From assembly GCF_013839515.1 (NCBI RefSeq), contig NZ_JACDNQ010000003.1, forward strand, positions 155,947-219,946: 64,000 nucleotides of DNA. Reading direction: 5' to 3'. The position numbers and the translations under genes are program-made. The first letter of the stretch is position 1. Every line of letters begins with the position of its first letter. A model generated the notes under the pieces. That model saw nothing but the letters and a program-made list of their open reading frames with translations, ran no database searches and was not told the DNA's origin. Shown in pieces: positions 7,324 through 15,479 of the stretch. The DNA comes from Natronomonas salinimetallica. GTDB lineage: Archaea > Halobacteriota > Halobacteria > Halobacteriales > Haloarculaceae.

Positions 7324-8582
7324 CGGCTCTCGAATCGGTCCTTCAGCCGCCCCGGTAGCCCCACGACCGTCAGCGTCGTCCCGACGACGAGCATCAACGC
7401 GTACAGCCCGAGCGTCGAGAGCCAGACGACAACCATCGCGAGCACGGCCCACCCGCCGGACAGGAGATAGAAGGCCCCGAGCGTCATCGCGGTGCCGTAA
7501 AGCAAGACGAGATACGGTCCCCAACCACGGGCCTTTCCGCGCCGGCTACGCGCCCGTACGTACCGTTTGAGGTCGCGTTCGATCTCCTCGCGGTGGACCG
7601 TTCGCTCGTCGATCCGATCCTCGAAGCGGTCCAACTCGTCGTAGAGCGTTTCGAGGTCCTCCCGGAGGTCCTCGGCCGATGCGTCGTCGTCTGGTCGATC
7701 ACGTGTCATGGTTCCCTCGAGTTGTGTGGTCGGCTGTCGTGTCGCCGCGCCCGCCCGTGGCGCGACGCCCGTGCGCTCGTCGGCCCGCCCGGCCAATACG
7801 GCGTTGAGAACGGCCCCCACCAGGAGGATGAGTCCCCCGAAATACAGAAACGTCACGAGCAACAGCACGCCGCCGATGACCCCGTAGGCCTCGTAGCTGC
7901 CGGCAACGGTCGCGTAGACCCGGAACCCGGTCTGTAACGCCGTCCAGCCGACGGCGGCGAAGACCGCTCCCGGGAGCGCCTCTCGGACGGGCAAATCGAC
8001 GCCGGGCAGGAGGTAATACAGCGGCAAGAAGGTCGCACTCAGCCCCGCGAGAAGGACGACTGTTCCGACGATTCCGATCACGCGCGCCCCGCCGGGGAGC
8101 GTCCCGGGTTCGAGTCCGACGGTCGCCGCCCCGACGAGGACCGTCGCCGCGACGCCGATCCCGACCGCTCCGAGCACGACCGTCGCGTTCCGGAGCTGCC
8201 CGAGCAGCGACCCCGGCCCCGGATCGCCGTAGACCTCCGAGAACGCGATATCGAGGCCGCGAAAGAGCTTCAGCCCCGACCAGAGGAAGACGGCCAGTCC
8301 CAGGACGGTCGCCCCGCCGCGTCCGGCCGCCCCCGCCAGCGCGTCGGTGAGCGCCCCGCCGGCCCCCTCGCCGAGCGTCCCGGAAACCTCGACGACCAGC
8401 GCCACGACGAGCTCGCTGTCGCCGAACACCGACGTGACGACGAGCGCGAGCAACAACAGCGGAATGAGCGAGATGAACGCGTAGTAGGCCAGCCCGGCGG
8501 CGATGAACGTCACCCGGTCGGACTGTGCGCCCGCAGCGACGCCGCGTACAACCGTCACCGTCCGGTCGACGTACCCATTCAC
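7320..8582 (-). CDS. YihY/BrkB-family membrane protein with C-terminal extension
   Basis: A 420-aa protein whose first 280 residues are the YihY (BrkB, formerly called RNase BN) membrane domain with about six helices (TFIAAGLAYYAFISLIPLLL and onward). This family is thought to be an envelope transporter or flippase-like protein; its role is unproven. Residues about 290-360 are a charged coiled coil (LREDLETLYDELDRFEDRID) followed by two more membrane helices, an extension also seen in haloarchaeal members. It starts at GTG 8582, with a TATA-like GATTATATG near 8606-8615 on this strand. The PAP2 gene overlaps its stop. Confidence 0.85.
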   Translation of the reverse strand: MNGYVDRTVTVVRGVAAGAQSDRVTFIAAGLAYYAFISLIPLLLLALVVTSVFGDSELVVALVVEVSGTLGEGAGGALTDALAGAAGRGGATVLGLAVFLWSGLKLFRGLDIAFSEVYGDPGPGSLLGQLRNATVVLGAVGIGVAATVLVGAATVGLEPGTLPGGARVIGIVGTVVLLAGLSATFLPLYYLLPGVDLPVREALPGAVFAAVGWTALQTGFRVYATVAGSYEAYGVIGGVLLLVTFLYFGGLILLVGAVLNAVLAGRADERTGVAPRAGAATRQPTTQLEGTMTRDRPDDDASAEDLREDLETLYDELDRFEDRIDERTVHREEIERDLKRYVRARSRRGKARGWGPYLVLLYGTAMTLGAFYLLSGGWAVLAMVVVWLSTLGLYALMLVVGTTLTVVGLPGRLKDRFESR

Positions 8583-8630
8583 GGATCCCGATACGACTGA
8601 TGGTTACATATAATCGGCGGGAACGGGTGG

Positions 8631-8731
8631 CGAGCGTTCCGGCGGTCGGGCGTGCGGCGGCGAGCGTTCCGGCGGTCGGGCGTGCGGCGGCGAGCGTTCC
8701 GGCGGTCGGGCGTGCGGCGGCGAGCGTTCCG
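8631..8731. repeat. 30-bp tandem repeat, 3.4 copies
   Basis: Three identical 30-bp units starting CGAGCGTTCCGGCGGTCGGG (8631-8660, 8661-8690, 8691-8720) plus a partial fourth. They fill the gap between the divergent-side end of trm1 (stop at 8748) and the YihY promoter. Confidence 0.95.
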
Positions 8732-8747
8732 ACACCCGGCGACGGAC

Positions 8748-9845
8748 TCACCGTACCGCCTCGCGGATCGCGGTGACGTCGGCGTCGGTCTTGAACGTCG
8801 TCCCACCGTAGTGGGTCCTGGAAGCCTCGTATCCCGCCGCCTCGAGCAGTTCGAGGAAGTCGTCCATCGCGATGTTCGGCTCGCCCCACCGTTTATACAG
8901 TCGGTGCTGGTCGTAGTGGGTCGGGTGGTGGAGTTCGTCGGCGACCGTCCCGAGGAGGTCGCGGGCTGTCGAGGCGGTTCCGAACGGTTTCGGGACCGCC
9001 GCCGCGACGCGTTCGACGAAGTCGGCGTCGTGGGCAGGGCCGAGCCAGACGGGGCCGGCCGTCCACGTCGATTGGCCGCACTCCGGACACTCCGCGGTCG
9101 GGTCGGCGACGAGCGTCCGCTCGTGTTCGCGCCATAGACACCGCTGGCAGTGATCGATATATCCCAACTCCTCGATCCGGCCGTCGGCGGCCCGCGCCCC
9201 GCCGTCGAGGCGGAGATACGTCCGGACGTAGTGACTCGAGACGTGGCTCAACACGGGCGTCGCGGCGATATCGTAACGCGCCGCGGTTCGGACGAGCGCC
9301 GACAGCAACACCCGAAGCCCCATCTCGGCGTGGAACTCGGTGTTCCGCGGCACCGCGCCGTAGCTCCGGACCCCGCTTTCGAAGTGGGCACCACACAGCG
9401 GCGCGGTGTCGGTCGCCGTCACGCAGACGTACTCGCGGGCGCTGCGGAACGCCGCATCGGCGAAGGGGATCGGCGTCCCAAAGGGGTCGAGGTCGACGAC
9501 GTCGTGGGTGTGTTCGTGCATATGGGCGTTGACGTTCCGGTGGTGGATCTCGCCCGCCAGGCCGTTCCGAGCGAGGTTCGATCGGGCGAGCTCGACTGCG
9601 TCGGTATCGACGTCACAGCCGGTCACCGCATAGCCCGTCTCGGCGGCCCGGACTGCCCTGATCCCGCTCGCGGTCATCGCGTCGAGATAGGAGCTACAGT
9701 CGTCGACGGTTCGGAGGACGGCAACCGTGATGTCGCGGTTCAACTCCTGAACGGGGTTATAAAAAACGCCGCTCCCGGCCCCCTCGCTCGCGCCGTGTCG
9801 CTCCTCGGGCACCTCGACCGTGACGGCTCCCTCCGTGACCTCCAT
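8748..9845 (-). CDS. trm1: tRNA (guanine(26)-N(2))-dimethyltransferase Trm1
   Basis: SAM-dependent enzyme that dimethylates G26 of tRNA; 365 aa, normal for archaeal Trm1. The N-terminal substrate-entry segment [16 protein letters not shown], the SAM-binding [13 protein letters not shown] and the catalytic DLDPFGTP motif (about 116-123) are all present. A zinc-binding insert follows with CQRC and CPEC pairs. The start at 9845 ([15 protein letters not shown]) fits the family N-terminus. It stands alone. Confidence 0.96.
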   Translation of the reverse strand: MEVTEGAVTVEVPEERHGASEGAGSGVFYNPVQELNRDITVAVLRTVDDCSSYLDAMTASGIRAVRAAETGYAVTGCDVDTDAVELARSNLARNGLAGEIHHRNVNAHMHEHTHDVVDLDPFGTPIPFADAAFRSAREYVCVTATDTAPLCGAHFESGVRSYGAVPRNTEFHAEMGLRVLLSALVRTAARYDIAATPVLSHVSSHYVRTYLRLDGGARAADGRIEELGYIDHCQRCLWREHERTLVADPTAECPECGQSTWTAGPVWLGPAHDADFVERVAAAVPKPFGTASTARDLLGTVADELHHPTHYDQHRLYKRWGEPNIAMDDFLELLEAAGYEASRTHYGGTTFKTDADVTAIREAVR

Positions 9846-9972
9846 ACGGTCCCCTTCAAAAGCGGGGGCGAAAAGACATACGCTTGCGGGACGGCCCCCG
9901 AGGGATCCGTCGCACCAACGCCGCCGCCCGACGGCATGACCGTCGCCGGCCCTCCGGGCGACGGCCCCCGGA

Positions 9973-10404
9973 TTAGGCGATGTTCTCGGCGATGCCGGCC
10001 GCGACGGGGATCCGGGGGTCCCCGCCCTGGTAGGTTCGGACCAACAGGTAGACCCAGAGAACGAACCCACCGATCCCGATGACCGCGCTGACGAGTCCCA
10101 GAACCATCGACAGCAACCCGAGTGCCACGTTACCACCCGTTCCAAGCGGGGACAGCGCGAGCGAGAGCGCGCCCTGGACGAAACTGAGCGCCACCGACAC
10201 CACGAACAGGCCGCCGAACACGACGACGCTCTGGGCGGCGTGAAACCGGACGGTCCTGTTGTCCGATTCGACGACATACATCACGATGCCCGTGATCCAC
10301 CCCAACACGTACGCGAGGGCCGCTGCGACGTTCTCGTCGAGGCCAGTCTGGGTCCCCTGGCTCGACCGCTGGCCGGAATCGGACTGGCTGGTAGTGGTCG
10401 CCAT
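9973..10404 (-). CDS. DUF4870 domain-containing membrane protein
   Basis: A 143-aa protein with a short polar N-terminus and three or four hydrophobic helices. The pattern [19 protein letters not shown] followed by [16 protein letters not shown] is typical of DUF4870 (Tic20-like) small membrane proteins, whose function is unknown. The ATG at 10404 was preferred to an upstream TTG/GTG frame. The AT-rich stretch 10438-10495 can serve as promoter for this gene and for the lipoprotein remnant facing the other way. Confidence 0.82.
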   Translation of the reverse strand: MATTTSQSDSGQRSSQGTQTGLDENVAAALAYVLGWITGIVMYVVESDNRTVRFHAAQSVVVFGGLFVVSVALSFVQGALSLALSPLGTGGNVALGLLSMVLGLVSAVIGIGGFVLWVYLLVRTYQGGDPRIPVAAGIAENIA

Positions 10405-10512
10405 TGAAGCTCTACCGTAGCCTTCCCCCGCACGGCGTATAAAACCCATATAAATTTATTACATACTGGGAAATATATTCCGACTTATATCGTTCCGGAG
10501 GAAATGTACCCC

Positions 10513-10832
10513 ATGAAACGAAGGACCGTCCTCACGACGGGTGCCGTCTCGGGGGTGGGGTTCCTCGCTGGATGCTCCGATGGCGACGAGAAAGCGTCCG
10601 ATGGGACCCGGACCCGGTGCCGGACGACGAAACTCGCCACGAGGAGGGGGCCCGGTTGGAAATGAATGATGACGGCGAACCTGGGCAGGAAGGCTTCTGG
10701 CTTCCACAGGACGATCTCATCCCAGGCGCAGTCGAAGAGGGGTGGGTGCTGTTCGAGACGGCTACGGACATGACAGCCGAGCACGTCGAGATCAGACTAC
10801 AACGGAACGACCTCCGCGCGACGTGGGAGTGA
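10513..10832 (+). pseudogene. Lipoprotein gene, disrupted (signal peptide and C-terminus only)
   Basis: The ATG at 10513 begins a twin-arginine lipoprotein signal (MKRRTVLTTGAVSGVG, lipobox FLAGC), but this frame stops at 10665. A second frame overlapping it from about 10620 to 10832 reads EGFWLPQDDLIPGAVEEGW then VLFETATDMTAEHVEIRL, which resembles the end of a secreted DUF4352-like beta-sandwich. The middle of the protein is missing and the two parts are out of frame, so an internal deletion has probably destroyed the gene. Confidence 0.65.
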
Positions 10833-10882
10833 TTGGCGCTCGCCGACGAGGGCGTCCTTGGCGCTCGCCGACGGGGGCGTCC
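10833..10882. repeat. 25-bp tandem repeat, 2 copies
   Basis: TTGGCGCTCGCCGACGAGGG at the head of unit 1 (10833-10857) is repeated in 10858-10882 with one change. The array begins at the first base after the broken lipoprotein's stop codon. Confidence 0.9.
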
Positions 10883-10938
10883 TGCGACCCGTGGCCGGTC
10901 TCGTCCCGACGGGACCCCCGAGACGTACACAGACACAA

Positions 10939-11517
10939 ATGACAGCAAACACATACGACATCACCGGCGTGGAGCTATCGGACGACAGGTACACAGTCGA
11001 GCAGAGCCTGGTCAGAAACAAGTACGCAGCGTACGATGCCGACGGCGAGACCGTTCTCAACGGCAAACAGAAACTGTTCAAGGCGAAAGAGGAGTTTCCG
11101 TTCACCGACGCCGACGGCAACGACGTGTTCACGGTGAAGGCGAGCAGCATCATCGATATCGCCGGCGACTACGTGCTCACCGATAGCCGGACGGGGGCGG
11201 ACCTCGTCGTTTTGGACAACGACTTCTCGGTGTTTCAGGACACCTGGACAATCAGGGACGCCGACGACCGTACCGTGCTGGCCGAGATCACCTCCCGTGG
11301 AGCCCTCGTAACGATGGCTCGCAACTACCTTCCCTTCGGCGAGTGGATCCCACACGAATACGAGATCACGGACCGGGCGGGCAACCACGTCGGCTCGATC
11401 GAGGGGCAACTGTCCCTGCGAGACCGCTACGAGATCACGATCGACGACGCCACCAACGTACCCAAAGGGGCGACACTGGCCGCCGCGATGGTCATCGACG
11501 CGATTCAGGGGCACTGA
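10939..11517 (+). CDS. LURP-one-related (LOR) family protein
   Basis: A 192-aa protein with the tubby-like fold of the LURP-one-related family. Repeated strands (VRNKYAAYDADGETVL, EFPFTDADGNDVFTVKAS, WTIRDADDRTVLAEIT) alternate a modified residue pattern typical of the family, and a C-terminal amphipathic segment (KGATLAAAMVIDAIQ) ends it. Family members may bind membranes or lipids; the function in archaea is unknown. The ATG at 10939 is chosen because the upstream frame is repeat DNA. Confidence 0.85.
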   Translation: MTANTYDITGVELSDDRYTVEQSLVRNKYAAYDADGETVLNGKQKLFKAKEEFPFTDADGNDVFTVKASSIIDIAGDYVLTDSRTGADLVVLDNDFSVFQDTWTIRDADDRTVLAEITSRGALVTMARNYLPFGEWIPHEYEITDRAGNHVGSIEGQLSLRDRYEITIDDATNVPKGATLAAAMVIDAIQGH

Positions 11518-11651
11518 CGGAGGCTGTCCAGTAGCCGGCGGTGGCGTCCGTCGGGCGACCCGAGAGCGGGGCGACGTCCGACACGCAAAAAACGCCGGGG
11601 AGCGTCACGGGGTTCGAAACGACGTATGCGTCGACCCAGGTCGGTCACCCC

Positions 11652-11677
11652 TCGATGTGCCGTCTCGATGTGCCGTC
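11652..11677. repeat. 13-bp tandem repeat, 2 copies
   Basis: TCGATGTGCCGTC occurs twice end to end and abuts the stop codon of the M32 carboxypeptidase gene (11678). The remaining 130 bp of the gap 11518-11651 contain nothing recognisable. Confidence 0.85.
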
Positions 11678-13219
11678 TCAATGTTCGCCGTATCGATCCA
11701 GATCGTACAGTTCGCCGAACTTCCTCTCGGCGTACTCGAGGAAGTACTCCGCGGTGAGCGGTTCGCCCGTCGCGCGCTCGATCAGCTCATCGGTTCTGTA
11801 GCGACAGCCGTGTTCGTGGACGTTCTCGGCGAGCCACTCGTGGAGCGCGCCGAACTCCCCGGTCGCGATCCGCTCGTCCAGCCCGTCGATCTCGGCTTCG
11901 GCGGCCGCATACAGCTGGGCGGCGAGGACGCTCCCGAGTGAGTACGTCGCGAAGTAGCCGAAGGAGCCGTGGCTCCAGTGGATGTCCTGCAGACAGCCTT
12001 CCGCGTCGGTATCGGGCCGGACCCCGAGGTACTCCTCCATCCGATCGTTCCAGACCGCCGGGACCTCCGCGACGTCGAGATCGCCGGCGACGAGGTCGCG
12101 TTCGATCTCGAAGCGCAACACGATGTGGAGGTGATAGGTCAACTCGTCCGCCTCGACTCTGATGAGGTTGTCGTCGTACACCCGGTTTGCGGCCTCGTAG
12201 GCCTGCCGGGGGGTGAGGTCGGTGCCGTGGTGATCGTCGAAGCGGTCGACGAACAGCTTCCAGAACGGCTCCGAGCGGCCGACGTGGTTCTCGAAGAGCC
12301 GCGATTGGGACTCATGGACTGTCAGTCCGCGGTGTTCGCCGAGGGGGGAGCCGTACTCGCCCCGCGGCAGCCCGAGGGTATAGTTCGCGTGGCCGAACTC
12401 GTGGATCGTCGAGGCCAGCGAATCGAACGGCTCGGCCTCGTCGAACCGCGTGGTGACGCGGGCGTCGAACTGCGTCCCCGTCGAAAAGGGGTGTGGGGCG
12501 GTATCGAGGCGGCCGCGTTCGAAGTCGTAGCCGAGCGTCTCGAGGGCCTCTCGGGTCAGTTCGAGCTGGTCGGCCTCGGGGAACGTCCCCGCCAGCGCGT
12601 ACGGCTCCGCGGCGCTGTCGCCGATCGCCTCGATCAGCGGGACCAGCCCCGCCCGGAGTTCTTCGAGCACGTCTTCGGCGGTCGAGAGGTCCAGATGGGG
12701 CTCGTAGTCCGCAAAGAGCGTCGCGTAGGGGTCCGCATCGGGATCGACGTGGTCGGCGTAGCGTCGTTTGAGGTCGAGAAGCCGATCGAGCGTCGGCGCG
12801 AAGGCCTCGAAGTCGTCCGATTCCTTGGCCTCTTGCCAGATCGGATGCGCCTCCGAGGTCGCCGTCGATATCTCCTCGACGAGGTCGGTCGGTACCCGCA
12901 CGTTCCGTTCGTGTTCGCGACGTATCTCACGGACGACGGCCGCCTCCTCGTCGGCGAGGTCGGCCCCTTCGAGCGCGTCGAGTGCCTCCGCGGTCTCCTC
13001 GCCGACGAGGACGTCGTGTGCGACCGCCGAGACCGCCCCGCGTTGCTTCGAGCGGGCCGGCGTGCCCCCCTCCGGCATCATCACCTCTTGGTCCCAACTC
13101 AACACCGCGTTCGCGTCGCCCAGGTACGTCGCCCGGCCATACCGTTCTACGAGGTCGTCGTAGGCCTCCGAGCCGGAACCGTCGGCCGCCTCCGGATCGG
13201 AGCCGTCTGTACTCGCCAT
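11678..13219 (-). CDS. Carboxypeptidase M32
   Basis: Zinc metallocarboxypeptidase of the thermostable carboxypeptidase 1 (Taq) family, 513 aa, normal length. The family zinc motif is HEFGH (in STIHEFGHANYTLGLPRGE, about 271-275), followed by HESQSRLFENHVGRS with the third ligand Glu and by RVEADELTYHLHIVLRFEIE. It removes C-terminal residues from peptides in the cytoplasm. The ATG at 13219 gives a 20-residue acidic leader before the conserved YDDLVERYGRATYL. It is a single gene. Confidence 0.96.
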   Translation of the reverse strand: MASTDGSDPEAADGSGSEAYDDLVERYGRATYLGDANAVLSWDQEVMMPEGGTPARSKQRGAVSAVAHDVLVGEETAEALDALEGADLADEEAAVVREIRREHERNVRVPTDLVEEISTATSEAHPIWQEAKESDDFEAFAPTLDRLLDLKRRYADHVDPDADPYATLFADYEPHLDLSTAEDVLEELRAGLVPLIEAIGDSAAEPYALAGTFPEADQLELTREALETLGYDFERGRLDTAPHPFSTGTQFDARVTTRFDEAEPFDSLASTIHEFGHANYTLGLPRGEYGSPLGEHRGLTVHESQSRLFENHVGRSEPFWKLFVDRFDDHHGTDLTPRQAYEAANRVYDDNLIRVEADELTYHLHIVLRFEIERDLVAGDLDVAEVPAVWNDRMEEYLGVRPDTDAEGCLQDIHWSHGSFGYFATYSLGSVLAAQLYAAAEAEIDGLDERIATGEFGALHEWLAENVHEHGCRYRTDELIERATGEPLTAEYFLEYAERKFGELYDLDRYGEH

Positions 13220-13327
13220 AGGCCGTCTCAGGGGCGCGCCGGACAAGAAGCCACGGATCGGGGTGGTCGGACGCCGTCGCGAACGGTGGGCTGCCGCCTT
13301 TCGAGCGTCGTCGCGAATCGCTCGTAC

Positions 13328-13373
13328 TGGGTACGGTCAGCATATGCGTGTGGGTACGGTCAGCATATGCGTG
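13328..13373. repeat. 23-bp tandem repeat, 2 copies
   Basis: Units 13328-13350 and 13351-13373, starting TGGGTACGGTCAGCATATGC, are identical. They lie in the 278-bp gap between two divergent genes, upstream of the TATA box of the PIN-ATPase gene. Confidence 0.93.
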
Positions 13374-13465
13374 TGATGCGTCCCCGCATCCGGACGCCCC
13401 CGACGTCCGCTCGGCCTTTCGGTACTACCGGAGCCGACAGTATCACGCGACGCGGTCCATCAGGG

Positions 13466-13474
13466 TATTTATAC
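13466..13474 (+). promoter_or_regulatory. TATA box for the PIN-ATPase gene
   Basis: TATTTATAC is centred 28 bp upstream of the ATG at 13498, the spacing of a leaderless haloarchaeal transcript. It supports 13498 as the start rather than the longer upstream frame. Confidence 0.8.
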
Positions 13475-13497
13475 GCGTTCGGGCCCGAATCGCCGAT

Positions 13498-15369
13498 ATG
13501 GATATTCTGCCGGACACGAGCGCGGTCATCGACGGCCGTGTGTCGGCGCGCGTCGAGGCCGACGAACTCGACACGGTCTACGTCCCCGAGGCGGTCGTCG
13601 GCGAGTTGGAGGCCCAGGCCAACGACGGCCGCGACAGCGGGTGGGCCGGGCTGGAGGAACTCCAGCGGCTCGCCGAACTGGCCGAGGACGGGCGTCTCGA
13701 ACTCGAGTACGTCGGCCGTCGCCCCGACGCCATCGAGAAGCGTGACGCCGGGGAGGGCGAGATCGACGCGCTGATCCGTGATCTCGCCGAGCGCCACGAC
13801 GCGACGCTTTTCACGAGCGATATCGTCCAAAGCGAGGTGGCGAAGGCAAAGGGGGTCGCCGTCGAGTACATCGAACCGGAGGTCGAAGAGGAGCCCGACC
13901 TCGCCGTCGAGGAGTACCTCGACGAGGGGACGATGTCGGTCCACCTCAAGACCGGCGTCCGGCCGATGGCCAAACGCGGCACGATCGGCGAGATGGCTTA
14001 CGAGCCGATCGACGAGGGCGTCCTGACCGAGGAGGAGATGCGTGCGATCGCCGACAACGTCATCAACACCGCCCGTGCCGTCAGCGACGGGTTCGTCGAA
14101 CTCTCCGGAACGGGGATGACGATCGTCCAGATCCGCGATATGCGGATCGCCGTCGCCGAGCCGCCCTTCGCCGACGGGATCGAGGTGACCGCCGTCCGAC
14201 CGATCGTCAAGACCGAACTCGACGACTACGAGAAGGCCGACGAACTCCGCGATCGGTTCACCGAGAGACAGCGCGGTGTCCTCATTTCGGGGGCCCCGGG
14301 CGCGGGAAAATCGACGTTTGCCCAGGCCGTCGCGGAGTTCATCGACGACGCCGGCTACTCCGTCAAGACGATGGAGAAACCCCGGGACCTCCAGGTCGGC
14401 CCCGAGATCACCCAGTACACCGAACTGGACGGTTCGATGGCCAACACCGCCGACTCGCTTCTCATGGTCCGACCCGATTACACCATCTACGACGAGGTCA
14501 GAAAGACCTCGGACTTCGAGACGTTCGCCGACATGCGGATGGCCGGCGTCGGCATGATCGGCGTCGTCCACGCGACGCGGGCCATCGACGCCCTCCAGCG
14601 GCTCGTCGGCCGCGTCGAGTTGGGAATGATCCCCCAGGTCGCCGATACCGTCGTCTACATCGAGGCCGGCGAGGTCCACACCGTCTACGACGTGACGACC
14701 GAGGTGAAGGTACCCCACGGCCTCGTCGAGGAGGACCTCGCCCGCCCGGTCATCGTCATCGAGGACTTCGAGACGGGCACACCGGCCTACGAGATCTATA
14801 CGTTCAACCGCCAGGTCGTCACCGTCCCCCTCGACGGTGCGGAGGCGGCCGCCGAGACCGGCGTCGAACGGGTCGCAAAACAGGAGATCGAACGCGAGAT
14901 CCGCTCCGTCGCTCACGGCCACGTCGACGTGGAACTGAAGGGATCGAACACCGCGATCGTCTGGGTCGAGGAGGACGACATCTCCTACGTCATCGGCAAG
15001 GGTGGCGGCCGGATCAGCGGGATCGAGGACCGACTCGGCATCGACATCGACGTGCGGAGCCTCTCGGAGCGACCCGACGCCAACGCGGGCGGCTCCGGTG
15101 GCGCATCGGGCGGCTCCGGTGGCGCATCGGGCGGGTCCACGGTGACGGCGGGTGAGATCGTCACTCCCGAAATAACGAACCGCCACGTCGTCATCCCGCT
15201 CGGGGATCACCACGGCGAGACCGTCGAAATCCGCGCCGACGACGAGTATCTTTTCACCGCGACGGTCTCCCGCGGCGGCGAGATCCAGGTCTCGCGCGGC
15301 TCGGCCATCGCCGAGGAACTCGAGGACGCGATCGACCACGGGCGGACGATCTCGGTCGTCCCCCAGTAG
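13498..15369 (+). CDS. PIN domain-AAA ATPase-KH domain protein (PINA family)
   Basis: A 623-aa archaeal protein. Residues 1-130 are a PIN nuclease domain (MDILPDTSAVIDGRVSARVE with the first acidic residues, then DALIRDLAERHDATLFTSDI). Residues about 225-480 are a PilT/VirB11-like ATPase with GAPGAGKST (about 265-273) and an RPDYTIYDEVRKTSDFETF segment. A KH-type segment (SYVIGKGGGRISGI, about 495) and a Gly-rich linker made by a 21-bp duplication lead to a C-terminal beta domain. The Sulfolobus PINA homologue is a ring ATPase acting on Holliday junctions; a nucleic-acid role is likely here too. It is preceded by its own TATA box. Confidence 0.92.
   Translation: MDILPDTSAVIDGRVSARVEADELDTVYVPEAVVGELEAQANDGRDSGWAGLEELQRLAELAEDGRLELEYVGRRPDAIEKRDAGEGEIDALIRDLAERHDATLFTSDIVQSEVAKAKGVAVEYIEPEVEEEPDLAVEEYLDEGTMSVHLKTGVRPMAKRGTIGEMAYEPIDEGVLTEEEMRAIADNVINTARAVSDGFVELSGTGMTIVQIRDMRIAVAEPPFADGIEVTAVRPIVKTELDDYEKADELRDRFTERQRGVLISGAPGAGKSTFAQAVAEFIDDAGYSVKTMEKPRDLQVGPEITQYTELDGSMANTADSLLMVRPDYTIYDEVRKTSDFETFADMRMAGVGMIGVVHATRAIDALQRLVGRVELGMIPQVADTVVYIEAGEVHTVYDVTTEVKVPHGLVEEDLARPVIVIEDFETGTPAYEIYTFNRQVVTVPLDGAEAAAETGVERVAKQEIEREIRSVAHGHVDVELKGSNTAIVWVEEDDISYVIGKGGGRISGIEDRLGIDIDVRSLSERPDANAGGSGGASGGSGGASGGSTVTAGEIVTPEITNRHVVIPLGDHHGETVEIRADDEYLFTATVSRGGEIQVSRGSAIAEELEDAIDHGRTISVVPQ
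15087..15128. repeat. 21-bp tandem repeat, 2 copies, inside the PIN-ATPase gene
   Basis: GGGCGGCTCCGGTGGCGCATC is present at 15087-15107 and 15108-15128, encoding a GGSGGAS-type flexible linker. Confidence 0.9.
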
Positions 15370-15479
15370 GCAACCGTCGGTCCCCGCCCTCACGGGGGAC
15401 GGACCGTCGCCGTCGGTCCCACCGAGCGCCGGATCGGATCGGCTTGGTGCTCGCCGAACACCCGTCACACCAATCCGTG

